Notes under the pieces: model-generated | What the model saw: only the letters and a program-made list of their open reading frames with translations | What the model was told of the DNA's origin: nothing | The model's database searches: none | Translations under genes and position numbers: made by a program | Source: DASSUW01 sp963759375 | GTDB taxonomy: Bacteria > Actinomycetota > Thermoleophilia > Solirubrobacterales > Solirubrobacteraceae | Direction of reading: 5' to 3' | Assembly: GCA_963759375.1 (NCBI GenBank) | Contig: CAVWYY010000008.1 | Span: 124,001-188,000 of the forward strand | Length of the DNA: 64,000 bases | Shown: positions 27,223 to 35,681 of the stretch, piece after piece | Position numbering within the stretch: position 1 is the stretch's first letter | How the letters are laid out: each line of letters opens with the position of its first letter

Positions 27223-28385
27223 ACCGCCACCGCCTGCGGGTGCGGCTGCCGCGCCGGGCCGAAGGCCGGGTTCTCGGACACGGCCTCGTCGGGCTCGGTC
27301 GGCTGCGCACGGTTGGCGCGCCACAGCAGGACGGCGACGACGACCATCACGGCGCTGACGACGACGACGCCGGTCTCACCGCCGCCCAGCACGTCGATCA
27401 CGCCGTAGACGGCGGCGGCGACCGCGGCGGCGGCCGGGAGGGTCAGCACCCAGCCCACGACGATGTTGCCCGCCACGCGCCAATTGACCGCGGCGCCCGG
27501 CCGGCCGACGCCCGAGCCGGCCACGGCGCCGGACACGACCTGCGTGGTGGAGAGCGGGAAGCCGACGTGCGAGGACGCGAGGATCACCGACGCGGCGACG
27601 GTCTCGGAGCCGAAGCCCTGCGGCGGGCGGACCTCGACGACCTTGGTGCCGAGCGTCTTGATGATGCGCCAGCCGCCCAGGTAGGTGCCGAGCGCGATCG
27701 CCGTCGCGCAGCTGACCACGACCCAGGTGGGCACGTCGAAGTTCTCGCCCCCGGAGAGCGAGCCGTTGGCGATGAGCGCCAGGCAGATGACGCCCATGGT
27801 CTTCTGCGCGTCGTTGGTGCCATGGGCGAGCGCAACCATCGACGACGAGGCCACCTGCCCCCAGCGGAACTCGCGCTCGGAGCGCTCCGGCGAGTAGCGG
27901 CGAATCATCTTGTAGACGAGGAAGACGCCGGTCGCGGCGACGAGACCGGCCACGACCGGTGATGCGACGGCCGGAATCAGCACGTCGGAGAGGAGCCCGT
28001 CGAACTGCACGGCACTGGAGCCGACGGCCGCCAGCGTGGCGCCGACGATTCCGCCGATCAGCGCGTGGGAGGACGACGACGGCAGCCCGAACCACCATGT
28101 CGTCAGGTTCCAGGCGATTGCGCCGATCAGCCCGCCGAAGACGACGGTCGGCGTGATCGCGCCGGACTCGACGATGCCCTCCGCAACGGTCGCGGCGACC
28201 TTGAGCGAGATGAACGCGCCGACGAAGTTCAGGATGGCGGCGATCGTCACCGCGATCCGCGGGCGCAATGCGCCGGTGGCGATGGTCGTCGCCATCGCGT
28301 TGGCGGTGTCGTGGAAGCCGTTCGTAAAGTCGAAGCTCAGCGCTGCGGCCACCACCAGAGCGACGATTACGTCTCCCGAATCCAT
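27219..28385 (-). CDS. pit: PiT-family inorganic phosphate transporter
   Basis: A 388-residue polytopic protein with the two PiT signature repeats: FDFTNGFHDTANAMAT near the N-terminus and LAHGTNDAQKTMGVI in the second half. GLPSSSSHALIGGIVG and FPLSTTQVVSGAVAGSG mark the paired Ser-rich loops. It imports phosphate (metal-phosphate) driven by the ion gradient. Here it is coupled to a small membrane protein and a degenerate HAD protein rather than the PhoU-like DUF47 partner commonly found with PiT. ATG 28385 is used; the preceding codon is a TTG. Confidence 0.94.
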   Translation of the reverse strand: MDSGDVIVALVVAAALSFDFTNGFHDTANAMATTIATGALRPRIAVTIAAILNFVGAFISLKVAATVAEGIVESGAITPTVVFGGLIGAIAWNLTTWWFGLPSSSSHALIGGIVGATLAAVGSSAVQFDGLLSDVLIPAVASPVVAGLVAATGVFLVYKMIRRYSPERSEREFRWGQVASSSMVALAHGTNDAQKTMGVICLALIANGSLSGGENFDVPTWVVVSCATAIALGTYLGGWRIIKTLGTKVVEVRPPQGFGSETVAASVILASSHVGFPLSTTQVVSGAVAGSGVGRPGAAVNWRVAGNIVVGWVLTLPAAAAVAAAVYGVIDVLGGGETGVVVVSAVMVVVAVLLWRANRAQPTEPDEAVSENPAFGPARQPHPQAVAV

Positions 28386-28447
28386 CAAAGCCGGGCTACC
28401 CGCGTTCGGCGGGAGCGCGCGCGTCGGTTACAGAACGTTCACGTGAA

Positions 28448-29473
28448 CTAGCGTTTCAGCGCCACGACCTGCGGGATCACGTGCTCGCCGTAGGCGGCGA
28501 GCGTCCCGTCCTTGTCGTCGTGCTGGAGGTAGAGCGCGAACTGGTCCGCTCCGAGGCCGGCGAGCTCCTCGAGCTTGGCGACCTGGTCCTCGACCGGCCC
28601 GATGATGCAGAAGCGGTCCACGATCTCGTCGGGCACGAACGTCGTGTGCGTGTTGCCGGCGCGCCCGTGCTCCTTGTAGTCGTAGCCCTCGCGGCCCTTG
28701 ATGTAGTCGGTGAGCGCGGTCGGGACCGCGGCGCCGTCGGCGCCGTAGCGGGCGACGATGTCGGCGACGTGGTTGCCGACCATGCCGCCGAACCAGCGGC
28801 ACTGCTCGCGCGCGTGCGCCAGCTGCTCTTCGCTGCCGTCGGTCACGTAGGCGGGCGCCGCGACGCAGATCGTCACGTCGTCCGGGTCCTTGCCGGCCGC
28901 CTCGGCCGCGTGCCGCACGGCGGCGATGCTCCACTCGGTGATCTGCGGGTCCGCGAGCTGGAGGATGAATCCGTCGCCGACCTCGCCGGCCACCGCCAGC
29001 GCCTTCGGGCCGTACGCGGCGACCCAGATCTCCAGCCGGCTTTCCGGGTTCCAGGCGAAGCTGAGCTCGGTGCCCTTGTAGTTGACCGTCTGCCCGTTGG
29101 CCAGCCCGCGGATGATCTCGATCGACTCGCGCAGGTACGCCAGCCGCACCGGCTTGCCGGCGATCACGCGCACGGCGGAGTCGCCCCGACCGATCCCGCA
29201 CACGGTGCGGTTGCCGTACATCTCGTTGAGCGTCGCGAACAGCGACGCGGTGACCGTCCAGTCACGGGTCGCCGGGTTGGTGACCATCGGGCCGACCATC
29301 ACCCGCTCGGTCTCCGCGAGGATCCGGCTGTAGATGACGAACGGCTCCTCCCACAGCAGGTGGGAGTCGAACGTCCACACGTGGCTGAACCCGGCCGTCT
29401 CCGCGCGTTTGGCGTAGTCGACCACCTGCGACGCCGGCGGGTCCGCCTGCAGCACCAGCCCGAAGTCCATCAT
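28448..29473 (-). CDS. LLM-class flavin (F420-type) oxidoreductase, TIGR03842-like
   Basis: A 341-residue luciferase-like TIM barrel: MDFGLVLQADPPASQVVDYA at the start, HVWTFDSHLLWEEPF, NEMYGNRTVCGIGRGDS and WVAAYGPKALAVAGEVGDGF. The N-terminus and hydantoinase context match the F420-dependent TIGR03842 group as I recall it. It probably oxidises a heterocycle or its product. The start overlaps the upstream N-carbamoylase stop (ATGA), making it the third gene of a hydantoinase operon. Confidence 0.9.
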   Translation of the reverse strand: MMDFGLVLQADPPASQVVDYAKRAETAGFSHVWTFDSHLLWEEPFVIYSRILAETERVMVGPMVTNPATRDWTVTASLFATLNEMYGNRTVCGIGRGDSAVRVIAGKPVRLAYLRESIEIIRGLANGQTVNYKGTELSFAWNPESRLEIWVAAYGPKALAVAGEVGDGFILQLADPQITEWSIAAVRHAAEAAGKDPDDVTICVAAPAYVTDGSEEQLAHAREQCRWFGGMVGNHVADIVARYGADGAAVPTALTDYIKGREGYDYKEHGRAGNTHTTFVPDEIVDRFCIIGPVEDQVAKLEELAGLGADQFALYLQHDDKDGTLAAYGEHVIPQVVALKR

Positions 29474-30732
29474 CGCGCCACCTCCGTGAGCTCACCCGCG
29501 CCGATCCGCTCGAGCGCGCGGCCGACAGTGATCCCGTAGGCCTCGATCGCCACCTTGAGCGCGTCCTCTGCGGAGTCCTCGACCTCGGTGTGCGAGATCG
29601 GCGGATCGGACTGGGCGAAGATCATCACCGTCGGCACGAGGCGGCCGATCTCGGTCGCGTCGTGCAGCGGGCCGCTGGGGATGGGCGGCCCATCGTCCCC
29701 TCCCGCCTCGGCCACCGCGTCGCGGGCGATCGCCACGAGGTCGGGGTGGAACGGGGTCGGCGTGGCGCCGAACACGCGCCGCGCCTCGACCCCGCAGTCG
29801 AACCTGGCGGCCGCGTCGTCGCACGCCTGCTTGCACTCCTGCACCATCGTGGCGAGCGTGTCCGCCTCGAGGTGCCGGAGGTCGAGCATCATCTCGGTCT
29901 CGCCGGCGATCGCGGTGATCACGGCCGGCTCGGAGCGCATGCTGCCGACCGTCGTGACGCCCTCGTGGCGGATGCCGACCTCGCGGATCTCCAGCGCGGC
30001 GGTCGCCGCCGCGGCGAGCGTGTCGCGCCGCAGGTGCATCGGCGTCGAGCCGGCATGCGCGGCCTGGCCGCTGAACTGGATCAGGAACCGCTCGTCGCCG
30101 AACGTGCCGCTGACCGCCGAGGCAAGCCGCCCGGTGTCGAGCAGCACCGGACCCTGCTCGATGTGCAGCTCGAAGTAGGCGAGCGCGCCGTCGAGTCGGT
30201 CGTGCGCGTTCGGTGCCTCGTCGAGGTCGACGCCGCACTCCTTCAGCGCGTCCTCGAGCCGCGTGCCGCCCGCGTCCTTGAGCTCGCGCACGTCGTCGGG
30301 GTCGAGCGTGCCGGCCACGGCCGACGAGCCGAGCAGGCTGCGGCCGAAGCGCGCGCCCTCCTCGTCGGCCCAGTCGACGAACCGCACGCTCACCGGCGGC
30401 GTGCCGGCGTCCGCCAGCGCCCGCACGGCCCCGAGCGCGGCGCAGATGCCGAGCGCGCCGTCGAGCCAGCCGCCCGACGGCACGGCGTCGATGTGCGAGC
30501 CGACGATGACGAACCCGTCGCCCTCGCCCTCCAGCTCGGCCCAGATGTTCCCGGCCACGTCGCGGTCGACGTTCACCGGCAGCTCGTCGAGCTTGCCGCC
30601 GAGCCACTCGCGCGCCTTCAGCCAGTCCGGCGACCACGCGAGCCGCTTGGCGCCGGCGTGCTCGCCGCCGCTGGCCGCGGCCAGCTCGTGCAGATCGGCC
30701 AGGACGCGGTCGGCGTCGATCCGCAGCGTCAT
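29470..30732 (-). CDS. N-carbamoyl-amino-acid hydrolase / allantoate amidohydrolase (M20 family)
   Basis: A 420-residue M20-type zinc amidohydrolase. Metal ligands are visible as His in VGSHIDAV, Asp in GGWLDGALG, the acidic pair in DWADEEGARFG, His in FELHIEQGPVL and His in GPLHDATEIG. FGRSLLGSSAVAG and HLRRDTLAAA are typical of the carbamoylase/ureidopropionase branch. It should hydrolyse an N-carbamoyl amino acid to the amino acid, CO2 and ammonia, the step after ring opening by the dihydropyrimidinase encoded upstream, to which it is coupled by ATGA. Confidence 0.92.
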   Translation of the reverse strand: MTLRIDADRVLADLHELAAASGGEHAGAKRLAWSPDWLKAREWLGGKLDELPVNVDRDVAGNIWAELEGEGDGFVIVGSHIDAVPSGGWLDGALGICAALGAVRALADAGTPPVSVRFVDWADEEGARFGRSLLGSSAVAGTLDPDDVRELKDAGGTRLEDALKECGVDLDEAPNAHDRLDGALAYFELHIEQGPVLLDTGRLASAVSGTFGDERFLIQFSGQAAHAGSTPMHLRRDTLAAAATAALEIREVGIRHEGVTTVGSMRSEPAVITAIAGETEMMLDLRHLEADTLATMVQECKQACDDAAARFDCGVEARRVFGATPTPFHPDLVAIARDAVAEAGGDDGPPIPSGPLHDATEIGRLVPTVMIFAQSDPPISHTEVEDSAEDALKVAIEAYGITVGRALERIGAGELTEVAR

Positions 30733-32120
30733 GCCGGCACCGCCGCGCGGCTACCGGTGCGCGCCACGAAGTGGCCGTGGCCCGGCGACGTGCGGATCTC
30801 CCCGCGGTCGTAGACCAGCGTGCCGCGACAGTACGTGTGGCGCACGCTGCCACTGGCGGTCTCACCCTCGTAGAGGTCGTAGTCCACGTTCATGAACGAG
30901 TTGTCGACGCCGTAGGCCCGCGGCGCAGACGGGTCGAACACCGCGATGTCGGCGTCCTTGCCCGGGGCGATGGCGCCCTTGGACTCCAGGCCGAACCGCC
31001 GCGCGATCGTCGTGCTCGTGCGGTCGACCAATTGGCTCGGCGTGATCCGCCCGGCCACGACCCCCTCGTCCCACAGCTTGGCGAGCCGGTGCTGGATGAC
31101 CGGCAACCCGTTCGGGACGAGGCTGAAGTTGTCCAGCCCGCGAGACTTCTGCTCGTAGTTGAACGGGCAGTGGTCGGTCGAGATGCTCTCGAGCACGCCA
31201 CGGCGCACGTACGCCCACAGGGGCTCGTGGTTGGACGCGTCGCGCAGCGGCGGCGAGCAGATGTAGCGGGCGCCCTCGACGCCCGGCTTGCGCAGGTCGT
31301 CGATCGTGTTGACGAGGTACTGCGTGCACGTCTCGGCGCTGACGTCGGCGCCGCGCTGCTGGGCGGCCTCGATCTCCGCGGCCGCCGCCTCGCAGGTCAC
31401 GTGCACGACGAACAGCGACGCGCCGGTGTACTCGGCCAGCCGCGCGGCCCGGCCGGTGGCCTCGGCCTCGACGAACTCGGGGCGCGTGAGCGCGTGGTGG
31501 ATCGCCGACGTGTCGCCGGCCGCCAGCGCGCGCTTGACCAGCAGGTCGACCACGTCGCCGTTCTCGGCGTGGACCATGATCATCGCGCCGAGATCGCGCG
31601 CGCGGTCCATCGTGGCCGTGAGCGCGTCGTCGCGCGTCATCAGCTCGCCCTTGTAGGCCATGAACAGCTTGAAGGTGCTGACGCCGGCGTCGACCATCGC
31701 CTGCATGTCCTCGAGCGTCGCCTCGTTGGCGTTGGTGATCGCCATGTGGAAGCCGTAGTCCACGTGAGCGGCGCCCTCGGCGCGGCCCTGCCAGTCGGCG
31801 AGCGCCGAGCGCAATTCGTCGGGCTCGCGCTGGATCGCGAAGTCGACCAGGCAGGTGACGCCGCCGGCCGCGGCGGCCTGCGTGCCCGTGTCGTAGTCGT
31901 CCGAGGACCACATGCCCATGAACGGCATCGACAGGTGCGTGTGGTTGTCGATGAGGCCGGGCAGGAGGCGGCAGCCGCTGACGTCGACGACCTGCGCGTC
32001 GCCTGGAGCGTCCACGCTCCCGACGGCCGCGATCTTCTCACCGATGATGAGCACGTCGGCGTCGTACTCGCCGTCCGCGCTGACCACGCGTCCGCCCTGC
32101 AACAGGGTCGCGTCGCTCAT
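30729..32120 (-). CDS. Dihydropyrimidinase / D-hydantoinase
   Basis: A 463-residue cyclic amidohydrolase with a complete binuclear zinc site: HxH in DNHTHL, carbamylated Lys in FKLFMAYKG, His in VHAENGD, His in VVHVTCEAA and Asp in STDHCPF. It opens dihydropyrimidine or hydantoin rings to N-carbamoyl acids. ATG 32120 is chosen because GAGGGGGACC precedes it and the family's usual N-terminus (LLQGGRVVSADGEYDADV) follows. A TAGTCT hexamer (32163-32168, minus strand) may be its -10, giving a leader of about 40 bases. Confidence 0.94.
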   Translation of the reverse strand: MSDATLLQGGRVVSADGEYDADVLIIGEKIAAVGSVDAPGDAQVVDVSGCRLLPGLIDNHTHLSMPFMGMWSSDDYDTGTQAAAAGGVTCLVDFAIQREPDELRSALADWQGRAEGAAHVDYGFHMAITNANEATLEDMQAMVDAGVSTFKLFMAYKGELMTRDDALTATMDRARDLGAMIMVHAENGDVVDLLVKRALAAGDTSAIHHALTRPEFVEAEATGRAARLAEYTGASLFVVHVTCEAAAAEIEAAQQRGADVSAETCTQYLVNTIDDLRKPGVEGARYICSPPLRDASNHEPLWAYVRRGVLESISTDHCPFNYEQKSRGLDNFSLVPNGLPVIQHRLAKLWDEGVVAGRITPSQLVDRTSTTIARRFGLESKGAIAPGKDADIAVFDPSAPRAYGVDNSFMNVDYDLYEGETASGSVRHTYCRGTLVYDRGEIRTSPGHGHFVARTGSRAAVPA

Positions 32121-32183
32121 GAGCTGGTCCCCCTCTTCGTCATTCGACTCGCGTTGACCCAAGACTATGCGACGGTTCCACCC

Positions 32184-33113
32184 GTGACGCGTTTTCTCAT
32201 CACGGGCGCGCTGGGCGCGATCGGCGTCTGGACGGCCCGCAGCCTCCTCGAGCGCGGGCACGAGGTCGTCGCCCTCGACGCCGGGGACGACACGCATCGC
32301 CTGCCGGTCGCGCTGACCGAGGAGCAGGCGGCCGCGCTGATCCGCGTGCGGGCCGACGTGACCGACCTCGGCGCCGTCGAGCGCGTCATCGACGAGCACG
32401 ACGTGCGCGGCGTGGTGCATCTGGCGGCGCTCCAGGTGCCGTTCGTGCGCGCGGACCCCGCGCTCGGCACGCGCGTGAACGTGCTCGGCACCGTGAACGT
32501 GTTCGAGGCCGTGCGGCGGCGCTCGGGCCGCGTCGGCCCGGTCGTGTACGCCTCGTCGATCGCGGTGTACGGCGCGGGCGGGACGCTCGCCGCGGATGAC
32601 CTGCCGGGCACGCTCTACGGCGTGCAGAAGCGCGACAACGAGGGCACCGCGTTCCGCTACTTCGGGGACTACGGCGTCTCCTCGATCGGCCTACGGCCGC
32701 ACACGGTCTACGGGCCCGGGCGCGACCAGGGCCTGACCTCGTCGCCCACCACGGCCACCGTGGCGGCGGCCGCGGGCATCGCCTACCGGATCTCGTTCGG
32801 CGGCGGCGTCCAGCTCCAGTACGCGCCCGACGTCGGCGAGGTGTTCGCGCGCGCGGCCGAGCTCGGGTACGAGGGCGCGTCGGTCCACGACCTCGGCGGG
32901 CCGGTCGTGACGATGGCCGAGCTGGCCGAGCTGCTCGACCCTGCCCTGATCACGGCGGGCGAGGACCCGCTGCCGTTCCCGGCCGACGTGGACGGCACGA
33001 GTCTGGCCGACCTGCTCGGCGAGACCGTCGGCCGCCCGATCCGGGAGAGCGTGGCCGACGCGCGGGCGCACTTCGAGCGGCTGCTGGCCAACGGGGTCGT
33101 CAAGCCGCCGTGA
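32184..33113 (+). CDS. NAD-dependent epimerase/dehydratase (extended SDR)
   Basis: A 309-residue extended SDR. The NAD-binding loop is ITGALGAIGVWTARSL, the mid-sheet motif VVHLAALQVP, the catalytic Ser region VYASSIAVYG and the YxxxK pair is YGVQK. The substrate is unknown but probably a nucleotide sugar or similar polyol. GTG 32184 starts at the Rossmann strand. It is divergent from the hydantoinase and its stop overlaps the next small gene by four bases (GTGA). Confidence 0.9.
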   Translation: MTRFLITGALGAIGVWTARSLLERGHEVVALDAGDDTHRLPVALTEEQAAALIRVRADVTDLGAVERVIDEHDVRGVVHLAALQVPFVRADPALGTRVNVLGTVNVFEAVRRRSGRVGPVVYASSIAVYGAGGTLAADDLPGTLYGVQKRDNEGTAFRYFGDYGVSSIGLRPHTVYGPGRDQGLTSSPTTATVAAAAGIAYRISFGGGVQLQYAPDVGEVFARAAELGYEGASVHDLGGPVVTMAELAELLDPALITAGEDPLPFPADVDGTSLADLLGETVGRPIRESVADARAHFERLLANGVVKPP

Positions 33114-33382
33114 CCGTGCCGCCGCAGCACCGCGCGTTCGCCGAGCAGACGCGCGCGGCCGCGCTCGCGGACCCGATGCCCACGTTCCGCGCGCTGTCCG
33201 AGGAGACCGGCGTGCCGGTCGACGAGCTCGTCCACTACGCGCTGGTGCGCTGGGCGGCGGCCGGCTCCGAGGCAATGATGGCGGTGGAGCCACAGGCGCT
33301 GTGCGACTTGATCGCCGCCCGCCGGCGGGAGGACTGGACCGCCGTCGCCGGGATCATCGACTGGCTCGAAGCGGGTCTGTGA
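33110..33382 (+). CDS. Small conserved-looking protein coupled to the epimerase, 90 aa
   Basis: A soluble helical protein whose ETGVPVDELVHYALVRWAAAGSEAM segment resembles a small DNA-binding or ribbon-helix type motif. I cannot assign a family with confidence. The GTG start overlaps the epimerase stop, so the two are co-translated, and the 3' end overlaps the convergent TetR gene by 29 bases. Confidence 0.65.
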   Translation: MTVPPQHRAFAEQTRAAALADPMPTFRALSEETGVPVDELVHYALVRWAAAGSEAMMAVEPQALCDLIAARRREDWTAVAGIIDWLEAGL

Positions 33383-33962
33383 GCGGCTCGCCCGGCAGCG
33401 GGTCGCCGGCGCGCAGGCCGTCGAGGACCAGCGGCAGGTAGCGGCGCCACAGGTCGGGCGCGAAGTCTGCCGTCGCCCCGAGCATGTGGGAGAGCATCCC
33501 GACGTCGTCCGCGGTTACGCCCGGCCGCAGCACCCCGGCCTTCTGCGCACGGGCGACGATGCGCCCGAGCAGCGGCAGCAGGCGCTCCCGCGCGCTGGCG
33601 ACCCGGTCGAGGGTCCGGCGGTCGCGCATCAGCAGCTCCTTGAGCCCGCGGTCGGCCGCCTGGACCGCCAGCGAGCGCTCGAGGAACGCGACGAGCCCGG
33701 CCCACGGGTCCGGCTCGGCCAGCGCCGCGTCGGCCAGCGCCACGTAGTCGGCCATGCGGTCCTCGAACAGGGCGTCGATGATCGCGTCGCGGTTGGCGAA
33801 GCGCCGGTAGGCGGTGCCGACGCCGACGCCGGCACGCTCGGCGATGTCATCCATCGGCACGTCGAGCCCGCGCTCGGCGAACAGCTCCCGCGCGGCCTGC
33901 AGGAGACGGTCCCGGTTGCGTGAGGCGTCGCGCCGGAGCGGACGGTCGACAGGCGCGGTCAC
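33354..33962 (-). CDS. TetR-family transcriptional repressor
   Basis: A 202-residue regulator with an N-terminal TetR HTH (RDRLLQAARELFAERGLDVPM, then GVGVGTAYRRFANRDAII) and a helical ligand domain. It is divergent from the DHA2 efflux gene across 55 bases that hold a 13-bp perfect palindrome, so it very likely represses that pump and itself. GTG 33962 is preceded by a TACTCT -10 box at six bases. Confidence 0.94.
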   Translation of the reverse strand: MTAPVDRPLRRDASRNRDRLLQAARELFAERGLDVPMDDIAERAGVGVGTAYRRFANRDAIIDALFEDRMADYVALADAALAEPDPWAGLVAFLERSLAVQAADRGLKELLMRDRRTLDRVASARERLLPLLGRIVARAQKAGVLRPGVTADDVGMLSHMLGATADFAPDLWRRYLPLVLDGLRAGDPLPGEPLTDPLRASR

Positions 33963-33968
33963 GTGCCC

Positions 33969-33974
33969 AGAGTA
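33969..33974 (-). promoter_or_regulatory. -10 box TACTCT for the TetR gene
   Basis: TACTCT ends six bases before GTG 33962 on the minus strand and abuts the palindromic operator (33976-34004). Confidence 0.55.
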
Positions 33975-33975
33975 C

Positions 33976-34004
33976 CGAAAGCGGAGGAGGTTCCTCCGCT
34001 TTCG
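33976..34004. promoter_or_regulatory. TetR operator: 13-bp perfect palindrome with 3-base spacer
   Basis: CGAAAGCGGAGGA and TCCTCCGCTTTCG are perfect inverted repeats around GGT. The site lies exactly between the two divergent -10 boxes (33969-33974 and 34006-34011), so a bound dimer would cover both -35 regions. This is classic TetR-type operator placement. Confidence 0.85.
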
Positions 34005-34005
34005 C

Positions 34006-34011
34006 TAGGCT
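34006..34011 (+). promoter_or_regulatory. -10 box TAGGCT for the DHA2 efflux gene
   Basis: TAGGCT ends six bases before ATG 34018 and begins one base after the palindromic operator. Confidence 0.55.
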
Positions 34012-34017
34012 GCCGGG

Positions 34018-35538
34018 ATGGCCTGCCCGGACTCCGCAAAGCTCGATCGCGACCTGATGATGGTCGCGTACGTCGTCGTACTCGGCGCGATCATGTCGAT
34101 CCTGGACGTGACGGTCGTCAACGTCGCGATCCCGACCCTCGCGCGCGAGTTCGAGACCACGCTCTCCACGATCCAGTGGGTCGTGACCGGCTACACGCTG
34201 GCGCTCGCCACCGTCATCCCGCTCACGGGCTGGGGTGCGGACCGCTTCGGCACCAAGCGCCTGTACATGCTCTCGCTCCTGCTGTTCACGCTCGGCTCGG
34301 TGCTGTCGGGTCTCGCCTGGTCGGCCGAGTCGCTGATCGGGTTCCGCATCCTGCAGGGCCTCGGCGGCGGCATGATCATGCCGGCGGGCATGACGATCCT
34401 CACGCGCGCCGCGGGCACCGACCGCATCGGCCGCGTGATGGCCGTGATCGGCATCCCGATGCTGCTCGGCCCGATCTTCGGCCCCATCCTCGGCGGCTGG
34501 CTGGTCGACTCCTTCTCCTGGCGCTGGATCTTCTTCATCAACGTGCCGATCGCCGTCGCCGCACTGACCATGGCGCAGCGGGTGCTCCCGCGCGACGTCG
34601 CCAAGCACGACGAGACGCTCGACTGGGTCGGCCTCGTGCTGCTCTCCCCCGGCCTCGCCGCAGTGATCTACGGGCTCGCCGAGTCGGGCTCGAACGGCGG
34701 TTTCGGCGGGGCCCAGGTGCTCGTGCCGATCTTCGCCGGCCTGCTCGTGCTCGCGGTCTTCGTCTGGCACGCCCTGCGGGCGACCAACCCGCTGATCGAC
34801 CTGCGGCTGTTCAAGAACCGCGTCTTCACGGTCTCGACGATCACGCTCGTGCTCGTCGTGATCTCGGTGTTCGGTGGGATGCTGCTGCTCCCGCTGTACC
34901 TGCAGGGCGTGCGCGGCGAGAGCGCGCTGGACACCGGCCTGCTGCTCGCCCCGCAGGGCTTCGGCGCGATGCTCTCGATGCCGATCGCCGGCCGCCTGAG
35001 CGACCGGACGGGCGTCGGGCGCATCGTGCCCGTCGGCCTGGTGATCGTCGCGGTGTCGTTCCTCGCGCTCACCCAGCTCGAAGCCGACACTTCCTACTGG
35101 GCCTTCGGCGCCGTCCTGTTCATCATGGGCCTGGGCATGGGCGCCACGATGATGCCGACGTTCTCCGGCGCCATGCAGACCCTGCGCCAGGCGCAGGTCG
35201 CGCGCGCCAGCACGACGCTGAACATCAACCAGCAGGTCGGCGCCTCGATCGGCACCGCAGTGCTGTCGGTCCTGCTCGCCACCGCGCTGCAGAACAAGCT
35301 CGGCACCGACGCCGGCATCGGGGCGCTCGCGGCCGCCCCGCCCGGCCAGCGCGCCGAAGTGGCGAACCTCATGGCCGAGGCGTTCGGGTCGACCTACTGG
35401 TGGGCGCTCGGCCTCACAGTGCTGGCGTTCGTGATCGCCACGCCGCTGCTGCCCAAGGAGAAGCCGCCGCCGGTCGAGGAGCCCGGCGCCGAGGGCGAGG
35501 AGGCCGCGCCGGCGCCTAGGAACGTCAACTGCGGCTAG
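34018..35538 (+). CDS. DHA2-family (EmrB/QacA-type) multidrug efflux transporter
   Basis: A 506-residue polytopic MFS protein of 14-helix type. The DHA2 motif in helix 1 is LDVTVVNVAIPTLA, motif A is GWGADRFGTKRLYML and the helix-5 motif C-like region is PIFGPILGGWLVDSFSWRW. It exports drugs or toxic metabolites with protons. It is regulated by the divergent TetR repressor through the shared palindrome. The cargo may be an aromatic or heterocyclic compound handled by the surrounding catabolic genes, which is inference. Confidence 0.94.
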   Translation: MACPDSAKLDRDLMMVAYVVVLGAIMSILDVTVVNVAIPTLAREFETTLSTIQWVVTGYTLALATVIPLTGWGADRFGTKRLYMLSLLLFTLGSVLSGLAWSAESLIGFRILQGLGGGMIMPAGMTILTRAAGTDRIGRVMAVIGIPMLLGPIFGPILGGWLVDSFSWRWIFFINVPIAVAALTMAQRVLPRDVAKHDETLDWVGLVLLSPGLAAVIYGLAESGSNGGFGGAQVLVPIFAGLLVLAVFVWHALRATNPLIDLRLFKNRVFTVSTITLVLVVISVFGGMLLLPLYLQGVRGESALDTGLLLAPQGFGAMLSMPIAGRLSDRTGVGRIVPVGLVIVAVSFLALTQLEADTSYWAFGAVLFIMGLGMGATMMPTFSGAMQTLRQAQVARASTTLNINQQVGASIGTAVLSVLLATALQNKLGTDAGIGALAAAPPGQRAEVANLMAEAFGSTYWWALGLTVLAFVIATPLLPKEKPPPVEEPGAEGEEAAPAPRNVNCG

Positions 35539-35564
35539 GAGGGGAGCGGGTGCGCCACGTCGCT

Positions 35565-35619
35565 GGCGGTCCTTGGCGCGTTGGGGTCGGCATGCGACCA
35601 AAGTCGCCAGGGGACCGCC
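35565..35619. repeat. Long imperfect hairpin with a nested inner hairpin
   Basis: GGCGGTCC (35565-35572) pairs perfectly with GGACCGCC (35612-35619). TGGCG (35574-35578) pairs with CGCCA (35605-35609), leaving a small bulge. Inside the loop GGTCG (35585-35589) pairs with CGACC (35595-35599). It lies between the efflux stop and the MetE-like promoter. No T-run follows. It could be a terminator, a structured RNA or a protein site. Confidence 0.5.
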
Positions 35620-35668
35620 GAACCGGCCGATTCCCTCCCTCCCTACCCAGCCGGTGTTGACGTGCGAC

Positions 35669-35674
35669 TAGCGT
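35669..35674 (+). promoter_or_regulatory. -10 box TAGCGT before the MetE-like gene
   Basis: TAGCGT ends seven bases before GTG 35682, fitting a leaderless start. Confidence 0.5.
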
Positions 35675-35681
35675 CCCGCCG

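Noticed and set aside
33527..33992. Short plus-strand frames opposite the TetR gene
   Set aside because: Shadow frames; the minus-strand protein has a clear TetR HTH and promoter placement.
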